Below the pieces are notes generated by a model. It did no database searches. It was not told where the DNA came from and saw only the letters and a program-made list of their open reading frames with translations. Below, in pieces: positions 18,148 through 25,564 of a DNA stretch of 64,000 nt (its first letter is position 1; every line of letters starts with the position of its first letter). Source of the stretch: Paraburkholderia translucens (lineage in GTDB: Bacteria > Pseudomonadota > Gammaproteobacteria > Burkholderiales > Burkholderiaceae); the NCBI RefSeq assembly GCF_020881035.1, contig NZ_JAJITC010000006.1, positions 124,001 through 188,000 of the forward strand, in the 5' to 3' direction. A program made the position numbers and the translations under genes.

Positions 18148-18340
18148 GCCGGGGCGGCGGCGGGGGACCAGAGGTTTCTTCACTGCCTCGGCAACACCGG
18201 GGCCATGCGCCGCGAACCGATTTCCTATACTGATAGTGCGTTGAGACCTCAGCACAACGAACGAGACACCGAATGCCTTCCAGGCGCGGCGGCCGGAACC
18301 CGAGCGGGTCCGTCCGCCGGAGCGTTTTTCCGGAGCCGTC

Positions 18341-18559
18341 ATGGCCAAGCTCATCATCAAGGATCTGACCGAGAGCGTCCAACTGGACCGCGAGGCGATG
18401 GCCGCGATCGTCGGCGGCGCGCGCGTGGGGGCGCGCTCGAGTCTGGCCGCGCCGGTGGTGCCGGCCGCGACGCGCGTCGTCGAGTACCCGCCGGGCTTTC
18501 CGGCTGCGCATCAGCGTATCGCCGAAGCAGCCTCGCCGCGCAAACGGCAGCGCCGCTAG
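18341..18559 (+). CDS. Double-glycine leader peptide 4, basic core
   Basis: 72 residues: 26-residue leader (LIIKDLTESVQLDREAM, then AAIVGG) and a 46-residue core rich in Ala, Pro and Arg that ends in a cationic tail PRKRQRR. ATG 18341 has CGGAG about 6 nt upstream. It lies 193 bp after peptide 3 and is closed by a strong terminator. The basic, Pro-containing core recalls antimicrobial peptides, but no family is recognised. Confidence 0.8.
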   Translation: MAKLIIKDLTESVQLDREAMAAIVGGARVGARSSLAAPVVPAATRVVEYPPGFPAAHQRIAEAASPRKRQRR

Positions 18560-18586
18560 CACGGCTTTCCGGGACGTTTCACCATG

Positions 18587-18622
18587 ACGGCACGCGCACA
18601 TGGCGCGTGCCGTTTCCGTTTG
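18587..18622 (+). terminator. Rho-independent terminator after peptide 4
   Basis: Perfect 11-bp stem (18587-18597 with 18603-18613), a 5-nt loop, then a T-rich run. It ends the peptide 2-4 transcript. Confidence 0.8.
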
Positions 18623-18834
18623 TGCTTCCCTTTGCGTCTCGTCCTCCCGGTTCCGGCAGGCGTGACGCTGCGCTGCGCCCCAACCAGTCGCACGCGATTC
18701 GTGGGACCCGCCCGAACACTTCGACTCGTGATCGCGGTGGTTTCCAGTGCGATGCGACGAGCCTATGGCGCACATCCTTGCCAGGCTTTGCATGGCGGCC
18801 CCCGCTCCATGTTGAGACATATGTGCCCTCACAT
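18623..18834. other. Intergenic region before the peptide-5 promoter
   Basis: No gene is supported here. Enhancer sites for the sigma-54 activator would be expected in this stretch, but none is recognisable by eye. Confidence 0.4.
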
Positions 18835-18850
18835 TGGCATAGGCCTTGCA
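18835..18850 (+). promoter_or_regulatory. Sigma-54 promoter of peptide 5
   Basis: TGGCATAGGCCTTGCA: both halves (TGGCAT, TTGCA) are near perfect with GG-N10-GC spacing. It is the best sigma-54 match in the window. Predicted start near 18861, 45 nt before the ATG. Confidence 0.85.
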
Positions 18851-18860
18851 GAAATCGCAG

Positions 18861-18880
18861 CGGGCGCCGCACGGTGCTCG
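18861..18880 (+). promoter_or_regulatory. 5'-terminal stem-loop of peptide-5 mRNA, with G-U pairs
   Basis: CGGGCG at +1 to +6 pairs with TGCTCG (18875-18880) through two G-U wobbles, and two inner C-G pairs extend the stem to 8 bp. The right arm and its 24-nt distance from the promoter are the same as in copies 1 and 2, while the left arm has drifted only to pairs that still form in RNA. Confidence 0.6.
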
Positions 18881-18905
18881 CCTTTCCAAGTCAAGGAGAC
18901 ATGCC

Positions 18906-19112
18906 ATGAAAGCCACTGTGATCATCAAGGACCTGCCGCGTTGCGCGGGCGACCCGGCACCTGAAAAAACACTGACCGTCGATCAGATGAAGACGCTGCG
19001 CGGCGGCCGCTCGGTCGTCGTCACGGTGGACGGCGGCGGCACGGGTACCGTCGACGATTGGGACATCAACACCGCGATCTTCGAAGGCCGCATTAAGGGA
19101 ACTTATCTATAG
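18906..19112 (+). CDS. Double-glycine leader peptide 5, divergent leader
   Basis: 68 residues. The leader is longer (34 residues): it keeps IIKDL near the N-terminus, has an insertion with a Cys (PRCAGDPAPE), then LTVDQMKTLRGG. The 34-residue core starts RSVVVTVDGGGTG, includes the acidic DDWD, and ends GRIKGTYL. ATG 18906 has AGGAG 7 nt upstream. It has its own sigma-54 promoter and terminator, so it is a separate unit of the same regulon. Confidence 0.85.
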   Translation: MKATVIIKDLPRCAGDPAPEKTLTVDQMKTLRGGRSVVVTVDGGGTGTVDDWDINTAIFEGRIKGTYL

Positions 19113-19136
19113 GACGCGCGACGTGTCCGCAATTGG

Positions 19137-19181
19137 AAAACGGCACCCTGCTCACGTTATGTTCGCGACGGGTGCCGTTTT
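19137..19181 (+). terminator. Terminator after peptide 5
   Basis: Perfect 12-bp stem, AAAACGGCACCC (19137-19148) with GGGTGCCGTTTT (19170-19181). Its A-start/T-end makes it work in both directions. It marks the right boundary of the peptide locus. Confidence 0.8.
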
Positions 19182-19340
19182 AATCGGCCGGCGAATTAGC
19201 CGGCAAAGGAGAGGTGCGATAAACGCATGTGATGAGAGGTGTGCTTGCCCGGCGAGCGCGCATTCCGGCGTGGTCGACCCAAAAAAGGCGCGCTTCTTGA
19301 ACGCATCCGGCTAAACCACTACCTGCCGATTTCCACCCGA

Positions 19341-19688
19341 TCACGAATGGGCGTAGATCGAACCAAGGCCGATCACGTTGGAGCCGTCGTTCGCGCCCTC
19401 CGCCGCCGCACGCTTCATCGGCACGCGCGAGCCCGAAGCCGAGTTACCGTTCGCGGCGCCACCGTAAGCGGTCGCGTCATGTGCCGCGTTGAGACGCGCC
19501 TGCGCGGCCTCGATGTTCCGCGGGTATTGCGCGTTGTCGCTCGCTGGGTTGTAGCCGGCCTTTTCCAACTGGACGAGTTCCGCGCGGACTTCGGCACGGG
19601 TAACAGCCTGTTGCGGCTGCGACTGCGCGAACGAAACGACGGGAGCGGCAACGAGTGCGGCGACGATCAGCGATTGAACGAGTTTCAT
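19341..19688 (-). CDS. DUF4148 family secreted protein
   Basis: 115 residues with a Sec signal ending in PVVSFAQS. The mature N-terminus AVTRAEVRAELVQLEKAGYNP is the hallmark of the DUF4148 family, common and multi-copy in Burkholderiaceae, with unknown function. The Ala/Gly/Asn-rich C-terminus looks unstructured. ATG 19688 has GAGAAGAC upstream. It stands alone on the minus strand. Confidence 0.85.
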   Translation of the reverse strand: MKLVQSLIVAALVAAPVVSFAQSQPQQAVTRAEVRAELVQLEKAGYNPASDNAQYPRNIEAAQARLNAAHDATAYGGAANGNSASGSRVPMKRAAAEGANDGSNVIGLGSIYAHS

Positions 19689-19960
19689 GAGTCTTCTCCG
19701 GATATCAGACCATCAGGGATTAACGGATTGAGCGGGACGCGAAGCCATCAACGGGGATGCACTGTCATGTCCCGCCTGATTCACACGCAACGTTGTGAAT
19801 CAACCTTGCGTGAAGACATTTGAACGCGGCAACGTATCTGCAATGTTTTCGTCACCCCCCATTTCTGCAAGCGTCCTTGTCTGCGTACGGTGTCGATACA
19901 TTGCGATACAAAAAGCGCTTCGCCGCATTGATGGCGTACATCGCGTGTGCGCCGGCTCGA

Positions 19961-21004
19961 TCAAAGGCGCGTGACGTCGAGAATCGCGTCCGCAAAGGCT
20001 TTCGGCGCTTCCTGCGGCAGGTTGTGGCCAATGCCGCCGCTGATATTGCGGTGCTGATACTTGCCGGTAAACTTCTTCGCGTATGCTGCGGGCTCGGGAT
20101 GCGCGGCGCCGTTCGCGTCGCCTTCGAGCGTGATGGTCGGCACCGCGATCGTCGGTCCGCTCGCAAGGCGCTGTTCGAGTTCGTCGTATTGCGGCTCGCC
20201 TTGCGCGAGCCCCAAACGCCAGCGGTAGTTGTGAATCACCACGGCAACATGGTCCGGGTTATTGAACGATTCGGCGGAGCGCTCGAACGTGGCGTCGTCG
20301 AAATTCCATTTCGGCGAGGCGGTATGCCAGATCAGCTTGTTGAAGTCATGACGGTTCGCTTCATAACCCGCGCGGCCACGCTCGGTAGCGAAATAGAACT
20401 GATACCACCACGCGAGCTCGGCCTTAGGCGGCAACGGCGCGCGGTTCGCTTCCTGGCTGCCGATCAGATAGCCGCTCACCGACACCATTGCCTTCACGCG
20501 TTGCGGCCACAGTGCGGCGACGATATTGACCGTACGCGCGCCCCAGTCGAAGCCGCCGAGCACGGCCTTGTCAATCTTCAATGCGTCCATCAGGTTGATG
20601 AGGTCGACCGCGACCACCGCCTGTTGACCGTTGCGCGGCGTATCCGCCGACAGAAACCGCGTGCCGCCGTAGCCGCGCAGATACGGCACGATTACACGAT
20701 AACCGGCGGCCGCAAGCAGCGGCGTCACTTCGGCGAAGCTGTAAGGGTCATACGGCCAGCCATGCAGAAGGATGGCCACCGGTCCGTTCTGCGGACCCGC
20801 TTCCGCGTAGCTGACGCTCAGCGTGCCGGCATTGATCGAACGAAAGTTCTCGAACGACGCGATGCGTGTACCCGCTTTCGCATTGCCCGCAGTGTCGACC
20901 GATTGCGCATGCGCGAGGCCGCTCAGTCCCAGTTCGAGCAGGCTGATACCCGCGATGGCCGTTCCGAGAAAGCGACGGCGACGGCTATTGATCTGATCCG
21001 ACAT
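19961..21004 (-). CDS. Tat-exported alpha/beta hydrolase, epoxide-hydrolase-like
   Basis: 347 residues. The Tat signal has RRRRFLG and a hydrophobic stretch ending AHAQS. Oxyanion motif HGWP, nucleophile context GGFDWGA (Asp, as in epoxide hydrolases and haloalkane dehalogenases rather than a Ser), and a late His in GGIGHNLPQE. The substrate cannot be read from sequence. ATG 21004 is preferred over the ATG 6 nt upstream because AGGAG then sits 7 nt away. It is divergent from a LysR gene that probably controls it. Confidence 0.88.
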   Translation of the reverse strand: MSDQINSRRRRFLGTAIAGISLLELGLSGLAHAQSVDTAGNAKAGTRIASFENFRSINAGTLSVSYAEAGPQNGPVAILLHGWPYDPYSFAEVTPLLAAAGYRVIVPYLRGYGGTRFLSADTPRNGQQAVVAVDLINLMDALKIDKAVLGGFDWGARTVNIVAALWPQRVKAMVSVSGYLIGSQEANRAPLPPKAELAWWYQFYFATERGRAGYEANRHDFNKLIWHTASPKWNFDDATFERSAESFNNPDHVAVVIHNYRWRLGLAQGEPQYDELEQRLASGPTIAVPTITLEGDANGAAHPEPAAYAKKFTGKYQHRNISGGIGHNLPQEAPKAFADAILDVTRL

Positions 21005-21208
21005 GGTCATTCTCCTTTCAATAAGGCCGTTAGACGGAATTAATCGGGTCCGCTCGCGCGCCAGATCGCGCAGCCGCACGCGAGCACCGTGCAAGTAGGA
21101 CAAACTTCGAGGGCAGCCACTGAACCACCGGTTTACCGCTGTCGCAACACTTGAGATGAATAGTGACAGCGCAAGCCGTCAGCAGCAAGAGCAACTAAGT
21201 TCACACAT

Positions 21209-21227
21209 CGTTGCTTTACGGGCAACG
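21209..21227. promoter_or_regulatory. LysR-type binding-site candidate, CGTTGC-N7-GCAACG
   Basis: Perfect 6-bp dyad in the divergent gap, 24 bp before the LysR start. Its size and place fit a LysR autoregulatory box (T-N11-A type). Confidence 0.55.
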
Positions 21228-21250
21228 CAATAACCGCGGCCGGGAAAGAC

Positions 21251-22210
21251 ATGCGAGAGATCAATCAGCAACGCCTTCGTTATTTCAATGAGGTGCTCAC
21301 GCACGGCACCATACGTGGCGCCGCCGAGAGCATCAATACTTCGCCTTCCGTGATTACGCGGCAGATCAAGCTGCTCGAAGACGAACTGGGCGCCGTGCTG
21401 TTCGAGCGGCAGCCGCGCGGAGTCAAGCCCACCGAGGCGGCCACGCACCTGCTCGAATTCTGGCGCGGCTATCGTTCGCAGCAAGAGAAGCTCGAAGATC
21501 AGTTGCACGCCTTGAGAGGCCTGCAGCGCGGGCAAATCCGGCTCGCGGTCAGCGAAGGCTTCGTCGATACGCTGGTTGACGATGTGCTCGCGCCATTCTG
21601 TGCCCAATATCCAGAACTGGAGATCGGACTTGATATGCTCGCGGTCGATGCGATCCAGGAAGAGGTCGCGGAAAGTCGGGCACATATCGGGCTCGCGTAC
21701 AATCCGCCGCCTCATGCACGGCTCGAATCTCGCGCGAGTTCTCCACAGCCCGTCGTGTTGTTGTTGCGAAGCGACCATCCGCTCGCGAAGCGCAAGAAAG
21801 CCGCGACACTCGACGATTTGCGCGCGTGGCCGCTTGCACTGATGCCACCAACGTTTGGGATCGGTCATGTCGTCAAGATGACGGAGTTGGCGGAAAACCT
21901 GCCGATTCGCGCGACGCTGACCACCAACTCCCTGAGTGCATTGAAGCGCTTCGTCACGGTCGACAACTTCATGACGCTGATCGGCGAATTCGCTGCTTAC
22001 CGCGAAATCGCGAGTGGCGAATTGACGACCGTACCCGTCGCGCATCCGCTTTTTTCCGGCGCGCAGGCGCGGGTGCTTGTCAAAACCGGCCGCCCTCTCG
22101 CGCCGGGACCGCTCGAATTACTGCGCTGGATTCAGGAGCGCATGCCGATGTTCTCCACCGCCAGAGTGAATGCAGCGGGAGTTGCTGCGCGCAAACGCAA
22201 GACGCGGTAG
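21251..22210 (+). CDS. LysR-family transcriptional regulator
   Basis: 319 residues: winged HTH at about 1-60 ([38 protein letters not shown]) followed by a periplasmic-binding-like effector domain (about 90-300). It is divergent from the Tat-exported alpha/beta hydrolase, with a dyad in the 246-bp gap, which is the usual layout of a LysR regulator and its target. The effector is unknown. Confidence 0.92.
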   Translation: MREINQQRLRYFNEVLTHGTIRGAAESINTSPSVITRQIKLLEDELGAVLFERQPRGVKPTEAATHLLEFWRGYRSQQEKLEDQLHALRGLQRGQIRLAVSEGFVDTLVDDVLAPFCAQYPELEIGLDMLAVDAIQEEVAESRAHIGLAYNPPPHARLESRASSPQPVVLLLRSDHPLAKRKKAATLDDLRAWPLALMPPTFGIGHVVKMTELAENLPIRATLTTNSLSALKRFVTVDNFMTLIGEFAAYREIASGELTTVPVAHPLFSGAQARVLVKTGRPLAPGPLELLRWIQERMPMFSTARVNAAGVAARKRKTR

Positions 22211-22390
22211 TGCAGCGTTCGAATACAGCTTCATCGACCAACCCGCGAATCGGCGCGTGAGGAGGTTTGTGTCGCAATGTATCTGCGCGGTACGCAGACA
22301 CACAACATTGCAAGCTCGCCTGTTTGTGGACATAAACCAGATACGTGCGGGCGTTTCAATACGGCCATCCCAGCCAACGGAACGTCCATC

Positions 22391-23107
22391 ATGCACAGTA
22401 CGCTCGAAACCCCGCTCGCCCTGCTCGCCGGGTTGCTGACGATTGCTTCCCCCTGCGTGCTGCCGGTGATGCCGATCCTCCTCGGCACCTCCGTCGAACA
22501 ACCGAGCCGCACGCGGCCACTCTTTATCGTCGCGGGCTTTATCCTGACCTTCGCGTCATTTGCGCTGCTGTTGGGCGCGGTATCGAGCACAGTGCATGTC
22601 GCGCAGCAAGTATTGCGCAATACCGGCATTGCCTTACTCGCGCTATCGGGGCTCCTGCGGATCTGGCCGCGCCCCTACGACTGGCTCGTCGCGCAACTGC
22701 AGGGTCCACTCGATTGGATCGGCGCGGTCGTTACGCCGGGCACGCAGCCCGGCCGTGGCAACACGGGCGGCTTCGTGCTCGGCATGTCGCTCGGTGCGGT
22801 ATGGACACCCTGTGCCGGGCCCGTGCTCGCTTCGATTCTCGTGCTCGTCGTGAAGGCGCAGGATCTCGGCTGGTCGGCACTGCTGCTCACGCTCTATGCG
22901 ATCGGCGCGGCGATTCCGATGCTCGCGATCATCTACGGCGGTCATTACGTGACACGCCATGTCCGCGTCGTCGCGCGTCACGCCGAACGCCTGCAACAGG
23001 TATTCGGCGTACTCGTGATGCTGACCGCACTCGCCATCTATCTGCAATACGACGTGCTGCTGTATGCGCGGCTCGCCGTCCTTTTCCCTTCACTCAAAGG
23101 AATTTGA
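22391..23107 (+). CDS. CcdA/DsbD-type thiol-disulfide transmembrane protein
   Basis: 238 residues and six predicted helices. The paired redox Cys are in ASPCVLPVMP (helix 1) and WTPCAGPVL (helix 4), as in CcdA. It moves electrons from cytoplasmic thioredoxin to periplasmic thiol proteins. ATG 22391 gives the conserved short N-terminus; the ribosome site is weak. Its stop is one base before the TlpA-like gene, so the pair forms one redox unit. Confidence 0.92.
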   Translation: MHSTLETPLALLAGLLTIASPCVLPVMPILLGTSVEQPSRTRPLFIVAGFILTFASFALLLGAVSSTVHVAQQVLRNTGIALLALSGLLRIWPRPYDWLVAQLQGPLDWIGAVVTPGTQPGRGNTGGFVLGMSLGAVWTPCAGPVLASILVLVVKAQDLGWSALLLTLYAIGAAIPMLAIIYGGHYVTRHVRVVARHAERLQQVFGVLVMLTALAIYLQYDVLLYARLAVLFPSLKGI

Positions 23108-23108
23108 C

Positions 23109-23648
23109 ATGATGCCCCGATTGAAGAACTTCGCGTTGTCCACGGCATTCGCTGCCTGCGCGTTGATCGCAACGAGTACGTCCGCGATCGCTGCGCCGAA
23201 AGAAAGCGGGCCGCCCGCGCCCGAATTCACCGGCATTACGCAATGGCTCAATAGCGAGCCGCTCAAATTGGAGCAATTGCGCGGCAAAGTGGTGCTCGTC
23301 GACTTCTGGACATATAGCTGCATCAATTGCGCCAATACGCTGCCTTATGTGAAAAGCTGGAATCAGAAGTACAAGGATCAGGGACTCACGGTGATCGGCG
23401 TGCACACGTCCGAGTATCCGTTCGAACGCGACACAGGTAACGTGAGGACCGCGCTCAAACGGCTCGGCATCACCTATCCGGTCGCCCAGGACAACCAGTA
23501 CGCAACCTGGAATGCGTACGACAACCAATACTGGCCCGCGTTCTATCTGATCGACAAGAAAGGCCAAATCGTCTACTCGCACTTCGGAGAAGGCGCCTAT
23601 GCGCAGACGGAGGCAAAGATTCAGGCACTGCTCGAGCAGAAGGATTGA
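23109..23648 (+). CDS. TlpA/AhpC-like periplasmic thioredoxin
   Basis: 179 residues with a Sec signal (ends TSAIAAP) and a redoxin fold. The active site is WTYSCINC, a CxxC with Ile-Asn rather than Gly-Pro or Glu-Pro. The cis-Pro region is YWPAFYLIDKKG. AAAGGA lies about 10 nt before ATG 23109; a second ATG follows at once. It should receive electrons from the CcdA-like protein encoded immediately upstream. Confidence 0.92.
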   Translation: MMPRLKNFALSTAFAACALIATSTSAIAAPKESGPPAPEFTGITQWLNSEPLKLEQLRGKVVLVDFWTYSCINCANTLPYVKSWNQKYKDQGLTVIGVHTSEYPFERDTGNVRTALKRLGITYPVAQDNQYATWNAYDNQYWPAFYLIDKKGQIVYSHFGEGAYAQTEAKIQALLEQKD

Positions 23649-23678
23649 CGAGGTGGTTGCTGACTCATAGAAAGCGAA

Positions 23679-23720
23679 AAGCCGCCATGCGGCGGGGCAA
23701 TTGTGCGCGTGGCGGCTTTC
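23679..23720 (+). terminator. Terminator after the CcdA-TlpA pair
   Basis: AAAGCCGCCA (23679-23688) pairs perfectly with TGGCGGCTTT (23711-23720), ending in a short T-run. Confidence 0.7.
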
Positions 23721-24037
23721 GTTCATTCGGATGACCAAACGAGATAATTAGCGAAAAATCCATCCATATTTTGACTGGTCTTCCCGGTGATCGGATGTCG
23801 TCCGCGTCACCGCGCAGCCACACAAACGACGCGCTCGCGCCGACGTTCCAGCAATCGCATGTTGCCATTGAGTACGCGGCTAATAGATGCAAGTTCAATG
23901 CTTGTGTCAGGACATCTGGATTTGCCTTCCTTTTGCGCAGGCGATACTCTGTACTGGCTTGACCCTCTGGTCGCCAATTGTCAAATGTAGTCACACGGCG
24001 GCTTTCTATGCACAGTGCTCTACGTTATGGGTGAGCT
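23721..24037. other. Intergenic region before the amidohydrolase
   Basis: About 317 bp, less GC-rich than its surroundings. No gene, RNA or clear promoter could be supported. Confidence 0.4.
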
Positions 24038-25504
24038 ATGTCCTCAGGAAAGTACATCGGCAATGGAAGAGTCGGTCCATCGTTTTCATGTCTTTGCGAC
24101 AAGTCTCGAGCGCAATATGCAAACCGCCGCATCAGCGCGGACCTGTCGCGTCGCGGCTTTGTCACCGGACTCGCGGCCTCGATGCTGAGCCTGGTTCTAC
24201 CCGGTCTCGTCAACGCTCAGAGCATCCAACCGCCAGGACCGCCCGCGAAGCCGGTGCTATTCATGAACTTTCGTTTGTTCGACGGCAGATCGTCGACATT
24301 GCGCGACGGCCTCTATATGGTTGTCGAGGGCGATAGCATCAGCCAGTTGGGTCAGGGGCAGCCGGCTTCGATCGAGGGCAAGATCGTCGTCGATTGCGGC
24401 GGCAAGGTCATGATGCCCGGACTTATCGACATGCACTGGCACGCGCTGCTCGCGGCGGTGCCGATTCAGGTCATCCTTCAATCCGACATTGCACTGGTCC
24501 ACCTTGCGGCCAGTGCTGAAGCCGAACGCACGCTATTGCGCGGCTTCACGACGATACGCGATGCGGGCGGTCCATCGTTTGCACTGAAGCAGGCAATCGA
24601 CAGCGGCATGATTTCCGGGCCGCGCATCTATCCGTCCGGCGCGATGATCACTACGACCGGAGGGCACGGCGATTTTCGCGCACTGTCGGAACTGCCACGC
24701 ACCAGCAATCAGGTTAGCCAGATCGAACGGGATGGCGGCGCGGCGATCGCCGACACCGAAGACGAGGTGCGCTTGCGTGTGCGCGAGCAGTTCATTCAGG
24801 GCGCGACGCAGATCAAGCTGGTCGGATCCGGTGGCGTATCGACGCCGCGCAGTCCGCTCGACATGCTCACGTTCACCGAAAAGCAGCTGCGCGCGGCGGT
24901 CGAAACAGCCGCTGACTGGGGTACCTATGTTCTCTCGCATGCGTATACCCCCGATGCGGTGCAGCGCTCTGTTGCCGCGGGCGTGCAGTGCATCGAGCAC
25001 GGTCATCTGATGGACGACAAGACTGCGGCGTTGATGGCGAAGAACGGTACGTGGCTGAGCACGCAGCCGTTCGTCAGTGAAGAGGACGTGGGCCCGCTCG
25101 CGCCGCAGAGCCGCGAAAAATTTCTTGAAGTGGTTGCGGGCACCGACAACACTTTCAAACTCGCGCGCAAGCACGGCATCAAGGTCGCGTTCGGCACGGA
25201 CCTGATCTTTTCGCCGGTCATCGCCAGGCGGCAAGGCGCGATGCTCGCGCACATGAAGCGTTGGTATAGCCCGGCCGAAGCATTGGGGATGGCCACCGGC
25301 ACCAATGGCCAACTGCTCGCGCTGTCCGGCCACCGCAATTCGTATCCGCGCAAGCTCGGCGTACTGGAGGAAGGTGCGTACGCCGATCTGCTGCTCGTCG
25401 AAGGCAATCCGCTCGAGAATCTCGATCTGATCGCCAACCCGGAGCAGAACCTGCGCATCGTGATGAAGGATGGGAAGTTCTACAAGAACACGCTGAAAGC
25501 GTAA
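24038..25504 (+). CDS. Tat-exported amidohydrolase (imidazolonepropionase/prolidase-like)
   Basis: 488 residues. A Tat motif SRRGFVTGL (about residues 37-45) is followed by a hydrophobic stretch ending NAQS; the 35 or so residues before it are longer than usual, so the start may be further in. The metal centre is legible: HWH in GLIDMHWHALL, likely carbamylated Lys in QIKLVGSGG, LSHAY, IEHGH and Asp in FGTDL. It is a binuclear amidohydrolase acting in the periplasm, perhaps on dipeptides or cyclic amides. It is convergent with a GH3 gene. Confidence 0.88.
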   Translation: MSSGKYIGNGRVGPSFSCLCDKSRAQYANRRISADLSRRGFVTGLAASMLSLVLPGLVNAQSIQPPGPPAKPVLFMNFRLFDGRSSTLRDGLYMVVEGDSISQLGQGQPASIEGKIVVDCGGKVMMPGLIDMHWHALLAAVPIQVILQSDIALVHLAASAEAERTLLRGFTTIRDAGGPSFALKQAIDSGMISGPRIYPSGAMITTTGGHGDFRALSELPRTSNQVSQIERDGGAAIADTEDEVRLRVREQFIQGATQIKLVGSGGVSTPRSPLDMLTFTEKQLRAAVETAADWGTYVLSHAYTPDAVQRSVAAGVQCIEHGHLMDDKTAALMAKNGTWLSTQPFVSEEDVGPLAPQSREKFLEVVAGTDNTFKLARKHGIKVAFGTDLIFSPVIARRQGAMLAHMKRWYSPAEALGMATGTNGQLLALSGHRNSYPRKLGVLEEGAYADLLLVEGNPLENLDLIANPEQNLRIVMKDGKFYKNTLKA

Positions 25505-25512
25505 TCAGCAAT

Positions 25513-25546
25513 GCATGCGGGCGCGCAACCTCGCGCGCCCGCATGC
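25513..25546. terminator. Bidirectional stem-loop between convergent genes
   Basis: Perfect 13-bp stem, GCATGCGGGCGCG with CGCGCCCGCATGC, and an 8-nt loop, located between the amidohydrolase and GH3 stops. No T-run is present. Confidence 0.6.
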
Positions 25547-25564
25547 GCTACAGCGTCACACTGA

